A model generated the notes under the pieces. It saw only the letters and a program-made list of their open reading frames with translations, did no database searches and was not told the DNA's origin. The translations under genes were made by a program, and so were the position numbers. From contig JAWZYU010000028.1 in the NCBI GenBank assembly GCA_038380435.1, positions 46,559,095 through 46,623,094 on the forward strand: DNA of 64,000 nt, given 5' to 3'. Of this stretch, positions 33,111 through 44,414 are shown piece after piece (positions within the stretch are counted from its first letter, which is position 1; each line of letters starts with the position of its first letter). Source of the stretch: Ryuthela nishihirai (Eukaryota > Arthropoda > Arachnida > Araneae > Heptathelidae).

Positions 33111-33120
33111 TCAAATACAA

Positions 33121-33917
33121 TGGAAAAATGCCTTCCTAATTCTTTAAATATCCGAGATTTTATTACCCAAAAAAGGCTCTGATAAAAAAATTGGTGCTCT
33201 GGAAAATACTGCAAACTAACCAGATACAAAACAATAAAGAAAGAAACAAAATAAAATGTTTTTTTTTTCAGAACTTAACCTAAGAATAAGTTTTTTCCGT
33301 TTCCTCTTCGCGAGTTTTTTTTTTTCTCCTCCAAAAGTCCTCTCCATCTTTCACCGTCGGAACTCTTCCCTCCCGACGCTAACAATTCACCCTCGAGACA
33401 CGCTCAGCGCGCGGGATAGAGCGCCACACACAAACAACAGAAAGAAAAACAATATGACAAATGACGTCAGCTCTCGGGGCATGAGGATGTTGGGTAATAT
33501 ATGGCGATGTCGGGTGGGTAGGGAAAGAAGACGGGCCGGGATGACCTGGCAGGTGTCTGAGCACTAGACTTTGGCGTCAGGTTGCTCCGATAGAACATAA
33601 AAAATCGCCTTTATGTCAGGAGATGTGCTGGGAAAAAGACTACTTCGGATACGAGAACAAACATGCTCGTTATTATTCATCGGGAAGTTCCGGAGATGCT
33701 TGGGAAGACTTATTTTGTTTTCGCGGTATTCTGGGATAAGATACTTTTATCGATTTTCTTTTTAACGTATGGTAAAATGCTGTTTTATGTGCATCAGTTA
33801 AGCTTTGCCTGCTGCACGAATATATGCCAACAATATATGCCACGAATATATTCTATATGCCAAGATGAAAAGGTTAGGAAAACTAAGAGTAGGGTTTTAA
33901 GGAGGAATAATCGCACA
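33121..33917. other. Low-copy interval
   Basis: No gene recognised. TGACGTCA (33472-33479, a CRE/ATF-type octamer) lies in a GC-richer patch at 33360-33560; on its own this is weak evidence for a promoter. Confidence 0.4.
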
Positions 33918-33929
33918 TCAGACAAATCA

Positions 33930-35331
33930 GGGGCGGGGGTGGTTTAGTCAGTAGCGCGACATGCTCGTAATCTGCAGTTCCCAGGTTCGAGTCCCAGCTG
34001 GGTCAGCGTTGAGATTTATCTCCGCAAAATTCCCCGCCCTGCTCGCGGGCAGTAGGGGACACCGAAGGGTTTGGAAAGGCCGCCGTCCATTTGATGGGAC
34101 GTTAAGCCGTGGCCCCGTGTGCGGGAGAGACATAACCTGTGCACGATAAAGAACACGCTGGATGGCCTTGACGGGAGGCTACCATCTGTCTCCCAACAGC
34201 TGTTCCAATGGGTCTCCTCCCCCAATCTTCTCTGAGACTTCGGAGTCCATGTGACATGGCCATTTAGCCCATGGTGTGCAAAAAAGTGCCGCTCAGAGGT
34301 AAAACAACCCAACGTTAAAGAACACGCTGGATGGCCTTGACGGGAGGCTACCATCTGTCTCCCAACAGCTGTTCCAGTGGGTCTCCTCCCCCAATCTTCT
34401 CTGAGCTTTCGGGGTCCTTGTGACCTGGCCATTTAGCCCATGGTGTGCAAAAAAGTGCCGCTCAGAGGTAAAACAACCCAACGTTAAAGAACACTCTGGA
34501 TGGCCTTGACGGGAGGCTACCATCTGTCTCCCAACAGTTGTTCCAGTGGGTCCCCTCTCCCAACCTTCTCTGAGCCTTCGGGGTCCATGTGACCTGGCCA
34601 TTTAGCCCATGGTGTGCAAAAAAGTGCCGCTCAGAGGTAAAACAACCCAACGTTAAAGAACACGCTGGATGGCCTTGACGGGAGCCTACCATCTGTCTCC
34701 CAACAGTTGTTCCAGTGGTTCCCCTCTCCCAACCTTCTCTGAGCCTTCGGGGTCCATGTGACCTGGCCATTTAGCCCATGGTGTGCAAAAAAGTGCCGCT
34801 CAGAGGTAAAACAACCCAACGTTAAAGAACACGCTGGATGGCCTTGACGGGAGGCTACCATCTGTCTCCCAACAGCTGTTCCAGTGGGTCTCCTCCCCCA
34901 ATCTTCTCTGAGCCTTCGGGGTCCATGTGACCTGGCCATTTAGCCCATGGTGTGCAAAAAAGTGCCGCTCAGAGGTAAAACAACTCAACGTTAAAGAACA
35001 CGCTGGATGGCCTTGACGGGAGGCTACCATCTGTCTCCTAAAAGTTGTTCCAGTGGGTCCCCTCCCCAACCTTCTCTGAGCATTCGGGGTCCTTGTGACC
35101 TGGCCATTTAGCCCATGGTGTGCAAAAAAAGTGCCTCTCAGAGGTAAAACAACCCAACGTTAAAGAACACGCTGGATGGCCTTGACGGGAGGCTACCATC
35201 TGTCTCCCAACAGCTGTTCCAGTGGGTCCCCTCCCCCAACTTTCTCTGAGCCTTCGGGGTCCATGTGACCTGGCCATTTAGCCCATGGTGTGCAAAAAGT
35301 GCCGCTCAGAGGTACAAAATACCAACCCAAC
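33930..35331 (+). mobile_element. SINE-A with seven tandem 169-bp tails, TSD-bounded
   Basis: Head (A-box changed to TGGTTTAGTCAG, B-box intact) and body, then seven tails. The joint CGTTAAAG occurs at 34313, 34482, 34651, 34820, 34989 and 35158: five successive intervals of exactly 169 bp. TCAGACAAATCA flanks the whole 1.4-kb structure at 33918-33929 and 35332-35343. Unit variants such as CTGTTCCAGTGGGTCTCCTC occur in some units only. Confidence 0.97.
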
Positions 35332-35343
35332 TCAGACAAATCA

Positions 35344-35551
35344 TAGCTCTTGTTGAACTGACGGAAGTATAGAGTAAAATATCCAAGTCACAAGGACCCC
35401 ATAGTCAGAATAGAGAAGATCTACTGGGTGAATCTTAGAAGTATATATATGGGAGCCTAGGATAGGTATCTGGTCACAAGAACATCAGAACTGAGAATAG
35501 AAATGAGAAAGGAGAGCAAATGCATAGCTGCTAAACACAGATAGGAATTTT
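35344..35551. other. Possible ancient SINE-A tail relics
   Basis: AAGTCACAAGGACCCCATAG (35386) and GGTCACAAGAACATCAGAAC (35472) resemble the tail but are heavily decayed. Confidence 0.4.
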
Positions 35552-35563
35552 CCCAAACGGCGA

Positions 35564-35950
35564 GGGGCGGGGGTGGTCAGTCGGTAGTGCGCCAGGCTCG
35601 TAATCTGTAGTTCCCAGGTTCGAGTCCCAGCTGGGTCAGCGTTGAGATTTATCTCCGCAAAATTCCCCGCCCTGCCCACGGTCAGTAGGGGGCACCGATG
35701 GGCTTGGAAAGGCCGCCGTCCGTCGAATGGGACGTTAAGCCGTGGCTCCGTGTGCGGGAGAGCCATACCCTGTGCACGTTAAAGAACACGCTGGGTGGCC
35801 TTGACGGGAGGCTACCATCTGTCTCCCAACAGCTGTTTCAGTGGGTCTCCTCCCCCAACCTTCTCTGAGCCTTCGGGGTCCATGTGACCTGGCCATTTAG
35901 CCCATGGTGTGCAAAAAAGTGCCGCTCAGAGGTAAAACAACCCAACCCAA
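35564..35950 (+). mobile_element. SINE-A, full length, 12-bp TSD
   Basis: Head lacks one base of the A-box (GGTGGTCAGTCGG); B-box GGTTCGAGTCC intact; single tail ending in three CCCAA repeats. CCCAAACGGCGA flanks it at 35552-35563 and 35951-35962. Confidence 0.94.
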
Positions 35951-36106
35951 CCCAAACGGCGAATTCAGAAAGATCCGCCCAACTCAGAGAACGATTAGAA
36001 AAGAAGACCGCTGAATAACTGTTACGGACAAATGGGAGTCTTTCGAACTGGAAAACTCAGAAAAATCCCAAAGGTGAGGATGGAGATAGAGAGATCAAGA
36101 GAGTTA

Positions 36107-36376
36107 GCTTGTTTTACCTCTGAGCAGCACTTTTTTACACATAATGGACTAAATGGCCAGGTCACAAAGACCCCGAGGGTTCAGAGAAGGTAAGAAGAGG
36201 GGACCCACTGGACAGCTGTTAGAAGACAGATGGCAGCCTCCCATCAAGGCCATCTGCATGTTTTTTAAAGTGCACAAGGTATCGTTCTCCCACATACTGC
36301 GCCACGGTTTAACGTCCCATTCGACGGACGGGGGACTTTACAAGCCCATCGGTGCTCTTATTGACTGTGGACAGGC
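36107..36376 (-). mobile_element. SINE-A, headless older copy
   Basis: Tail (TGTTTTACCTCTGAGCAGC) and body up to GACTGTGGACAGGCTGG, then an abrupt switch into the tail of another copy. Confidence 0.85.
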
Positions 36377-36712
36377 TGGACCCCGAAGGCTCAAAGAAAG
36401 TTGGGGGAGGGGTCCTATTGGAACAGCTGTTGGGAGACAGATGGTAGCCTCCCGTCAAGGCCATCCAGCGTGTTCTTTAACGTGCACAGGGTATGGCTCT
36501 CCAGCGGGGAGCCATACCCTGTGCACGGGGCCACGGCTTAACGTGACACCCGACGGACGGCGGCCTTTCCAAGCCTATCGATGTCCCCTACTGACCGTGG
36601 GCACAGCGGGGAGTTTTGAGGAGATAACTCTCAACGGTGACGCAGCTGGGACTCGAACCTGAGAACTACAAATTACGAGCCTGGAGCCCAACCAAATGAA
36701 GCACCCCTATCC
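36377..36712 (-). mobile_element. SINE-A, second part of a tandem, with internal hairpin
   Basis: Starts inside the tail at ACCCCGAAGGCTC and continues through body and a diverged head. GCACAGGGTATGGCTCTCC at 36484 is immediately followed by its inverted copy GGGAGCCATACCCTGTGC, a 43-bp hairpin not found in other copies. Confidence 0.85.
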
Positions 36713-37092
36713 CTCCTCCTATGTGTGATCAAACGTGATACTCAGAATCATAACAACATAGCCCACATCACTATTTTTTACAGCAGCCTATCACACGTTT
36801 TACGATACATTTTTCGTAACATTTACGATCATTTCCCGCCCAATCTTCCTGCTCTTTTCGTTCCCGCCGAAATTGTTTAGTCTCGAAATGTGGACGAACA
36901 TGTGTTTATCGTTGAGCCATGCTTTAAGTGGCAATCGTTTAAAAAAAAACTGTCAGAATGAATTTCAGCATCGCCTCGGTGGCCGTAAAACATCAGAATC
37001 AGCGATACGAAAAAATTCGTGAAGGCAATTTCGGGAAGAGGGGAATGTTGATGAGAAAAAACACCTGCGTCGACCAAAGGTTCTAACCGCAA
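36713..37092. other. Low-copy interval
   Basis: Nothing recognised. Confidence 0.35.
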
Positions 37093-37104
37093 TAAAAGAG
37101 GAGA

Positions 37105-37818
37105 TTGGGTTGGGTTGTTTTACCTCTAGCGGCACTTTTTTGCACATCATGGGCTAAATGGCCAGGTCACATGGACCCCGAAGGCTCAGAGAAGGTTGGG
37201 AGAGGGGACCCACTGGAACAGCTGTTGGGAGACAGATGGTAGCCTCCCGTCAAGGCCATCCAGCGTGTTCTTTAACGTTGGGTTGTTTTACCTCTGAGCG
37301 GCACTTTTTTGCACATCATGGGCTAAATGGCCAGGTCACATGGACCCCGAAGGCTCAGAGAAGGTTGGGGGAGGGGACCCACTGGAACAGCTGTTGGGAG
37401 ACAGATGGTAGCCTCCCGTCAAGGCCATCCAGCGTGTTCTTTAACGTTGGGTTGTTTTACCTCTGAGCGGCACTTTTTTGCACATCATGGGCTAAATGGC
37501 CAGGTCACATGGACCCCGAAGGCTCAGAGAAGGTTGGGGGAGGGGACCCACTGGAACAGCTGTTGGGAGACAGATGGTAGCCTCCCGTCAAGGCCATCCA
37601 GCGTGTTCTTTAACGTGCACAGGGTATGGTTCTCCCGCACACGGGGCCACGGCTTAACGTCCTATCCGACGGACGGCGGCCTTTCCAAGCCCATCGGTGT
37701 TCCCTACTGACCGTGGGCAGGGCGGGGAATTTTGCGGAGATAAATCTCAACGCTGACCCAGCTGGGACTCGAACCTGGGAACTACAGATTACGAGCCTGG
37801 CGCGCTACCGCCCGCCCC
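37105..37818 (-). mobile_element. SINE-A with three tandem tails, 12-bp TSD
   Basis: TTGGGTTG units begin at about 37109, 37278 and 37447, then body and head follow. The head lacks about 14 bases of the A-box region (GCTACCGCCCGCCCC). TAAAAGAGGAGA flanks the element at 37093-37104 and 37819-37830. The three tails are almost identical and share CACATCATGGGC. Confidence 0.96.
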
Positions 37819-38108
37819 TAAAAGAGGAGAAAATATAGAAGATTTAGAAACGACCCCCCAGTAAGTCCTAAAGATGTCTGTTAAAACGAGGGCCGGATCT
37901 ACGGTGGGGGAAGAAGAGAGTCATGACCCCCTTTCCAGAATGCCAGTGAGGGTAATAGAGTCAAAAAATGACTAAACTTATTTATATTTGATGCATTTTT
38001 TAAGAAATTTTTTAAAAGATCTGTTTGAAAATCAGTCTCTTGCCCCCCCCCCCGCCCCATTTTTACAATTTTGTGGCCCGATTGTGTTTTTCACCCCCTT
38101 CCTCTCGG

Positions 38109-38553
38109 AGTCACATGGACCCCAAGGGCTCAGAGAACGTTGAGGGAAGGCGATTCACAGAACAACTGTTACGAAACAGAATGGAAGCCTCTCATCTAGG
38201 CCATGCAGCACGCTCATCCATCATCTCATCCAGCATGCTCTTAACGTCCAGCATGCTCATCCATCATCTCATCCAGCATGCTCTTAACGTCCAGCATGCT
38301 CATCCATCATCTCATCCAGCATGCTCATCCATCATCTCATCCAGCATGCTCTTAACGTCCAGCATGCTCATCCATCATCTCATCCAGCATGCTCTTAACG
38401 TCCAGCATGATCATTCATCATCTCATCCAGCACGTTTTTAAAGTGCAAAGAGCGTCGCTTTCTTGCACACGGAGACACGGCTTAAATTCCTATCCGGTGG
38501 ACGGTAGCCTTTCGAAGCCCATTGGTATTCTCTTATTTATCAAAGGTAGGGTC
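38109..38553 (-). mobile_element. SINE-A relic with internal minisatellite
   Basis: Tail sequence (TCACATGGACCCCAAGGGCTC) runs to GCCATGCAGC, is expanded by a minisatellite at 38203-38430, and resumes with the body (TTTTTAAAGTGC...TGCACACGGAGACACGG). Confidence 0.82.
38203..38430. repeat. Minisatellite (43/25-bp units) grown inside a SINE
   Basis: CTTAACGT occurs at 38240, 38283, 38351 and 38394 (43, 68 and 43 bp apart), with subunits CCAGCATGCTCATCCATCAT. The seed is the SINE sequence around CCATCCAGCGTGTTCTTTAACG. Confidence 0.88.
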
Positions 38554-38571
38554 GAGGTTAACAGAGACATA

Positions 38572-38781
38572 CAGTGCTCAAAAAAATATCCGAACACTAT
38601 GGTTGATTACAGAATTCAGAAAAAATATCTGGCAACATTTTTTTTTAGAAATTAGTGATCTGGAAACCAGGTGACACGAAGGTTGCCAGATCACTAATTT
38701 CTAAAAAAAAAAATCGTTGCCAGATATTTTTTCTGAATTCTATAATCAACCATAGTGTTCGGATACTTTTTTGAGCGACTG
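38572..38781. mobile_element. Tc1-type MITE, 210 bp
   Basis: CAGTGCTCAAAAAAATATCC (two bases lost from CAGTCGCTC) pairs with GGATACTTTTTTGAGCGACTG. TA occurs at 38570-38571 and 38782-38783. Part of the left inner arm near CTGGAAACCAGG is shortened. Confidence 0.9.
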
Positions 38782-38812
38782 TACCTCAACTCCGGAAGAG
38801 TTGGGATTCAAG

Positions 38813-39110
38813 TTTGGGTTAAGTTGATTTACCTCTGAGCTCATTTTTTTTTTGCACGAAATACCACAAGGACCCCTAGAGCTTAGATAAATTTGGAGGA
38901 AGGGAATCTACTGGACAGTTATTAGGAAACACAAGAAAAGATTCCCGTTAAAACTATCCAGCGTGTTCTTGAACGTGCACATGGTATGGCTCTCTCGCAC
39001 ACGGTGTCACAGTTCAACATACCATTCGACGGACGGCGATCTTTCCAAGGCCATCAGTGTCACCTTATCTGATTGACAGGAGGTCGTGGTTTAGTACAGA
39101 TTAATCTAAG
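38813..39110 (-). mobile_element. SINE-A, old diverged copy
   Basis: Recognisable tail (ACCTCTGAGCTC), CTATCCAGCGTGTTCTTGAACG and CGACGGACGGCGATCTTTCC; head lost. Confidence 0.8.
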
Positions 39111-39120
39111 CACTAGAACA

Positions 39121-39509
39121 GTGGGTTGGGTTGGTTGTTTTACCTCTGAGCGGAATATTTTTGCCCACAAGGGGCTAAATGGCCAAGTCACAAGGACCCC
39201 AAAGGCTTGGATAAAGTTGGGGGAGGGAACCCACTGGAAGAGCTTTTGAAAGACAGATGGTAGCCTCCCATCAAGATCACCCAGCGTGTTCTTTAAAGCG
39301 CACAGGGTACGTCTCTCCCACACACAGAACCACGGCTTTACGTCCCAGCCGATGGACGTCGGTCTTCCCAAGACCATCGACATCCCCTACTGACCGTGGG
39401 CAGGGCGGGGTTTTGCAGAGATAAAACTCAACGCTGTCCCAGGTGGGACTCGAACCTGAGAACTGCAGATTACGAGCCTGGCACGCTCCCGCCTGAGCCA
39501 CCGCTTCCC
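39121..39509 (-). mobile_element. SINE-A, moderately diverged, full length
   Basis: Tail from GGGTTGGGTTGG, body, and head with GGGACTCGAACCTGAG and CGCCTGAGCCACCGC. About 5-10 percent off the common sequence by eye. Confidence 0.88.
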
Positions 39510-39518
39510 CTAGAAGAA

Positions 39519-39588
39519 TGGGGACTCGAACCTGGAAACTGCAGATTACGAGCCTGGTGCCCTGCTGACTGAGACCGCCACCACCCCT
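39519..39588 (-). mobile_element. Extra SINE-A head fragment
   Basis: A second reverse-orientation head (GGGGACTCGAACCTGGAAAC...CTGACTGAGACCGCC) follows the preceding copy at once. Confidence 0.78.
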
Positions 39589-40226
39589 CAATGAAAGGAA
39601 TCACCCTGTACATAAAACTATCATATTGGTTCATTCCGTTATTGATCCAATTGGACTGACTGACAGATAAGAACCATTTCATCTTATTGAGTCTTCGTCC
39701 CCCCCCCCACTTACCCCCTCCCTCTCCCTCCCTCCTACATCATCATCAACAAACATCAAGCCCTTCAAGAACCGCTCAGATCAAAGAAGTAACATAAAAG
39801 TAAAAGCGATTGCAAAGATAGAGAAAAGAGAAGAAAAAAAACTCAAGAAACGGGTCCCCTTAAAATGGAACGTCACAGAGATAGGAAAAAAGAAGTTATC
39901 GGCACCCACCATCGATCCTCCCTCCCCCCTCCCCCCACCTTTTTCAACTTCGATCAAACGTACTCGCACCCAGAGAGATGACGGATTCTTCGGCGACAGG
40001 TGTGCGCACAGCCACTGAATCGATCGCAAAAAAAAAGAGCGTTTGGTGTAGTGGTCGCTTCAGAAACATCGCAGAGTCCAGTTGTTTTTAGCTCTTTCCA
40101 TACGTATATATATATAAAGTGGAGATATAGGAAGTGCCTCACTTAGTTATAATGTAATACGGCGACATATCTTCTTAAACTTACCATCTTTCCAATTTCT
40201 CTACTTTGATATTCTATTTCACTCTT
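39589..40226. other. Low-copy interval with C-rich and TA runs
   Basis: C-rich runs near 39699-39735 and 39919-39937 and a TATATATATATA run near 40104. No gene recognised. Confidence 0.35.
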
Positions 40227-40620
40227 TTTTTGGGTTGGGTTGGGTTGTTTTACCTCTGAGCGGCACTTTTTTGCAAACCATGGGATAAATGGCCAGGTCA
40301 CATGGACCCCTAAGGCTCAGAGAAGGTTGGGGGAGGGAACCCACTGGAACAGCTGTTGGGAGACAGATGGTAGCCTCCCGTCAAGGCCATCCAGCGTGTT
40401 CTTTAACGTGCACAGGGTATGGCTCTCCCGCACATGGGGCCACGGCTTAACGTCCCATCCGACGGACGGCGGCCTTTCCAAGCCCATCGGTGTCCCCTAC
40501 TGACCGTGGGCAGGGCGGGGAGTTATACGGAGATAAATCTCGACGCTGACCCAGCTGGGACTCGAACCTGGGAACTACAGATTACGAGCCTGGCGCGCTA
40601 CCGACTGAGCCACCCCCGCC
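40227..40620 (-). mobile_element. SINE-A, full length
   Basis: Tail starts with three TGGGT repeats. Body and head are complete, including GACTCGAACCTGG and CCGACTGAGCCACC. Single tail. Confidence 0.93.
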
Positions 40621-40661
40621 CTCTCACAAAATTAAGAGAATTACGCATCGACTCTAGCGAT

Positions 40662-41007
40662 GGGTGGGGATGGTTCAGTCGGTAGCGCGCCAGGCTCGTA
40701 ATCTATAGTTCCCAGGTTCGAATCCCAGCTGGGTCAGCGTTAAGATTTATTTCTGCAAAACTCCGATGGACTTGAAAAGGCCGCCGTCCGTCAGATGGGA
40801 CGTTAAGCCGTGGTCCGTGCGCGGGAGAGCCATACCCTGTGCACGTTAAAGAACACGCTGGATGTCCTTGACAGGAGATTACCATTTGTCTCCTAACTGC
40901 TGCCTAATGGGTCTCCTCCAACCAATTATCTGAGTCCTCGGGGTCCTTGTGACCTGGCCGTTTAGTCTATTGTGTTCAAAAAAATGCCGCTGAGAGGTAA
41001 AGCAATC
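40662..41007 (+). mobile_element. SINE-A with body deletion
   Basis: Head GGTTCAGTCGGTAGC with B-box GGTTCGAATCCC; about 45 bp of body missing at AAAACTCCGATGG; tail ends GGTAAAGCAATC. Confidence 0.88.
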
Positions 41008-41092
41008 ACGATGAGTAAAACAAATTAACTATGAGACTTCCATTGATCTCATATTTAATTTTGTACAAAGTAAAACGTAACAAAATTAACCT

Positions 41093-41171
41093 AACAGCTT
41101 TCCAGTAGATCCCTTTGCTTAATCTTCTCTGAGCCCTTGGGGTCCTTGTGACCTGACCCTATAATCCACTG
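41093..41171 (+). mobile_element. SINE-A tail fragment
   Basis: AACAGCTTTCCAGTAGATCC through TTCTCTGAGCCCTTGGGGTC to CTATAATCCACTG: a decayed piece of the tail. Confidence 0.75.
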
Positions 41172-41192
41172 TTAAAATTTTCTAGCGAGATT

Positions 41193-41573
41193 TTGGGTTG
41201 GGTTTTTTTACCTCTGAGCGGCACTTTTTTGCACACCGTGGGCTAAATGGCCAGATCACATGAACCCCGAAGGCTAAGAGAAAGTTGGGGGAGGGGACCC
41301 ACTGGAACAGCTGTTGGGAGACAGATGGTAGCCTCCCGTCAAGGCCATCCAGCGTGTTCTTTAACTTGCACAGGGTATGGCTCTACCGCACACGGGGACA
41401 CGGCTTAACGTCCCATCCGACGGACGGCGGCCTTTCCAAGCCCATCGGTGTCCCCTACTGACCGTGGGCAGGGCGGGGAATTTTGCGGAGATAAATCTGA
41501 ACCAACTGGGACTCGAACCTGGGAACTACAGATTACGAGCTTGTCGCGATACTGATCGATCCACCCCCGCCCC
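41193..41573 (-). mobile_element. SINE-A, full length
   Basis: Tail, body and head; the head lost about 10 bp (AAATCTGAACCAACTGGG) and the A-box complement is degraded to ACTGATCGATCCACC. Confidence 0.9.
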
Positions 41574-41574
41574 T

Positions 41575-42224
41575 TTCTAGGGGGAAGACAATATCCCCCT
41601 AGATCTTGTCTGGGATAACGATAGGAAATGTGAATTTTAGGGGGACGGAAGAAAGAAATATAAGACCGAAACTAGTTAGGAAATAAACCATGGTTTCTTA
41701 GTTGGGCAGACAGAGTCAGAAAACAACAACTGCCATCATACGGAAGTTTGGAAACATAATGATACCTTTTACGGGGCTCATAGTTAAGGCGGAAGGTTTC
41801 GAAAAGGAGGACGGAGAGCAAAAGAAAAAGAAAAGAGGTCTAGAGAAGGTAGAAGTCAGCGGAGTTCGATGTATCTCAGATTAATGGTCTGTGAAATTGT
41901 TCAAAGGAGAACTCCAAAAGGAGGCTCCTTTTGTCAACAAGAGTCGTTCGTGAGCCAAGTACCGTGAGAACGAGAGAGAGCGTCAAGAGAAAGAAAAAGT
42001 ATCTCACGATCTTGTTTTTTTACGTCTTGTCGCAGAGCATCGTCGGAGTGGATCAAGAAAAAAACAATTATAGAGTCTCTGAAAAGTTTTTTTTTTCCAT
42101 TTGCCATTACCCACCTGAATTTAAATGCGTTTCTTCTGTATGGTGGAGGCTCTGCCACAGCTTGCAATTCAACAGTGGGGACTATTCGTCGGCATTTTTT
42201 GCCTTTTTTTTGCCTCTTTTTTTG
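41575..42224. other. Low-copy interval
   Basis: No gene supported. Two overlapping open frames on opposite strands near 41931-42401 run into the T-rich repeat and encode lysine- or phenylalanine-rich low complexity. Confidence 0.4.
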
Positions 42225-43560
42225 ATCATCGTCAAATTTGTTTTTTGTGTGTGTATGTTCATCACTATTTTTTTTTTCTTCTCTCAGATTTGTGAGGGTT
42301 TTTTTTCCTGATGTCAAATTTTTGTGTCTTTTTTTCTTGCCCAATATCAAATTTGTTTTGTTTTGTCCATTGTCAAATTTGTTTCTTCTGCTCATCGCCA
42401 AATTCGTTTTTTCTCCTCATAGTTAAATTTGTTTTTTCTCCTCATAGTTAAATTTGTCTTTTCTCCTTATAGTTAAATTTGTTTTTCTCCTCATACTTAA
42501 TTTTGTTTTTCTCATCGTTAAATTTCTTTTTCTCCTCATAGTTAAATATATATTTTCTCCTCATAGTTACATGTGTTTTTTTCTTCTCATAGTTAAATTT
42601 GTTTTTTCTCCTCATAGTTAAATTTGTTTTTTTCTTCTCATAGTTATTTTTTTTTCTCCTCATAGTTAAATTCGTTTTTCTCCTCATAGTAAATTTGTTT
42701 TTTCTCCTCATCGTTAAATTTCTTTTTCTCCTCATAGTTAAATTTGTTTTTCTCCTCATAGTTAAATTTATATTTTCTCCTCATAGTTAAATATGTTTTT
42801 TCTTCTCATAGTTAATTTTTTTTTCTCCTCATAGTAAATTTGTTTTTTCTCCTCGTAGTTAAATTTGTCTTTTCTCCACATAGTTAAATTTGTCTTTTCT
42901 CCTCATAGTTAAATATGTCTTTTCTCCTCATAGATAAATTTGCTTTTTCTTCTCAGAGTTAAATATGTTTTTTCTTCTTATAGTTAAATTTTTTCTCTCC
43001 TCATGGTTAAATTTGTTTTTCTCCTCATAATTAAATTTGTTTTTCTCCTCAGTTAAATTTGTCTTTTCTCCTCATAGTTTTTTCCCCTCATAGTTAAATT
43101 TGTTTTCCTCCTCAGAGTTAAATTCGTTTCTTCTGCTCATCCTTAAATTTGTTTTTCTCCTCATAGTTAAATTTGATTTTTTTCCTCATGGTAAAATATA
43201 TTTTTTCTTCTTACAGTTAAATTTGTTTCTTCTGCTCATCGTCAAATTTGTTTTTTCTCCTCATAGTTAAATTTTTTTTTCTCCTCATAGTTAAATTTGT
43301 TTTTCTCCTCAGAGTTAAATTTGTTTTTCTCCTCATAGTTAAATTCTTTTTTTCTCCTCATAGTTAAATTTGTTTTTCTCTTCCTAGTTATTTTTTTTCT
43401 CCTCATAGATAGTTTTTTTCTCTGCTTATCATCTAATCGGTTTCTTCTGCTCACGTCAATCTTTTTGCTCATCACCAAACTTGCTTTTTCTCCTCATCGT
43501 CAAATTCGTTTTTTCTGTTCATCGTCAATTTTTTTTCTTTCTTCTCATTGTAAATTTTTT
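42225..43560. repeat. T-rich minisatellite, about 25-bp unit
   Basis: Unit approximately TTTTTCTCCTCATAGTTAAATTTG, repeated roughly fifty times with 23-27-bp spacing because of T-run length changes. The edges (42225-42420 and 43430-43560) use the variant TCATCGTCAAATTTG. Frames on the minus strand encode only MRRKTNL-type repeats and are not genes. Confidence 0.92.
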
Positions 43561-43808
43561 TTACAACTACGAATATAATTGTTCGACGATAGTTGCGAAT
43601 TTTTAATTATTGTGCGATGACAACAGATCATTTTGTTCGTCGCTAAATCGAGCGACAATAGGCAGTGATTTACATTATATAGCAGGGCAACAATTGCGTG
43701 GCAAATACTTTATTATAAAGCAACAATATCAGCGTTTATCATGGAGCATTCGACACTAAATGAAGCATTTGGAAAAAGTGATTTCGAGTTTTGAGAAATA
43801 TTTCACTT
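43561..43808. other. Low-copy AT-rich interval
   Basis: TAGCAGGGCAACAATTGCGT at 43680-43699 recurs at 44536-44555, beside the palindrome. Otherwise nothing recognised. Confidence 0.4.
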
Positions 43809-43818
43809 CAGCATGAGG

Positions 43819-44206
43819 CTTGTGGGTTGTTTTACCTCTGAGCGGCACTTTTTTGCACACCATGGGCTAAATGGCCAGGTCACATGGACCCCGAAAGCTC
43901 AGAGAAGGTTGGGAGAGGGGACCCACTGGAACAGCTGTTGGGAGACAGATGGTAGCCTCTCGTCAAGACCATCCAGCGTGTTCTTTAACGTGCACAAGGT
44001 ATGGTTCTCCCTCTCACGGGGCCACGGCTTAACGTCCCATCCGACGGACGGCGGCCTTTCCAAGCCCATCGGTGTCCCCTACTGACCGTGGGCAAAGCGG
44101 GGAATTTCGCGGAGATAAATCTCAACGCTGACCCAGCTGGGACTCGAACACGGGAACTACAGATTACGAACCTGGCGTGCTACCGACTGAGCCACCCCCG
44201 CCCCAA
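43819..44206 (-). mobile_element. SINE-A, full length, 10-bp TSD
   Basis: Single tail, body and head with a changed B-box complement (GACTCGAACACGGG). CAGCATGAGG flanks it at 43809-43818 and 44207-44216. Confidence 0.94.
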
Positions 44207-44414
44207 CAGCATGAGGAAGGCGACATTTGATACAATGCGACAGATAATATTTCACTCCAATGAAACATACAAACTATACCACAACACTGAAAAATTTATT
44301 TGGATCAATGCAAGAATGGAAATACATGCTTCGAAACATTTCGCAACAACGGGAGATTCTTGTGGTCGTTACGGTTATTCTTGCGCGACAATGGAATAAA
44401 AAAAGAATATGAAT

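Noticed and set aside
33256..33567. Opposing frames of about 60-100 codons with a CRE-like TGACGTCA
   Set aside because: No recognisable domain; a single octamer is expected by chance at this scale.
42448..43478. Minus-strand frames encoding MRRKTNL-type repeats
   Set aside because: Direct translation of the T-rich minisatellite; unit-length changes break the frame.
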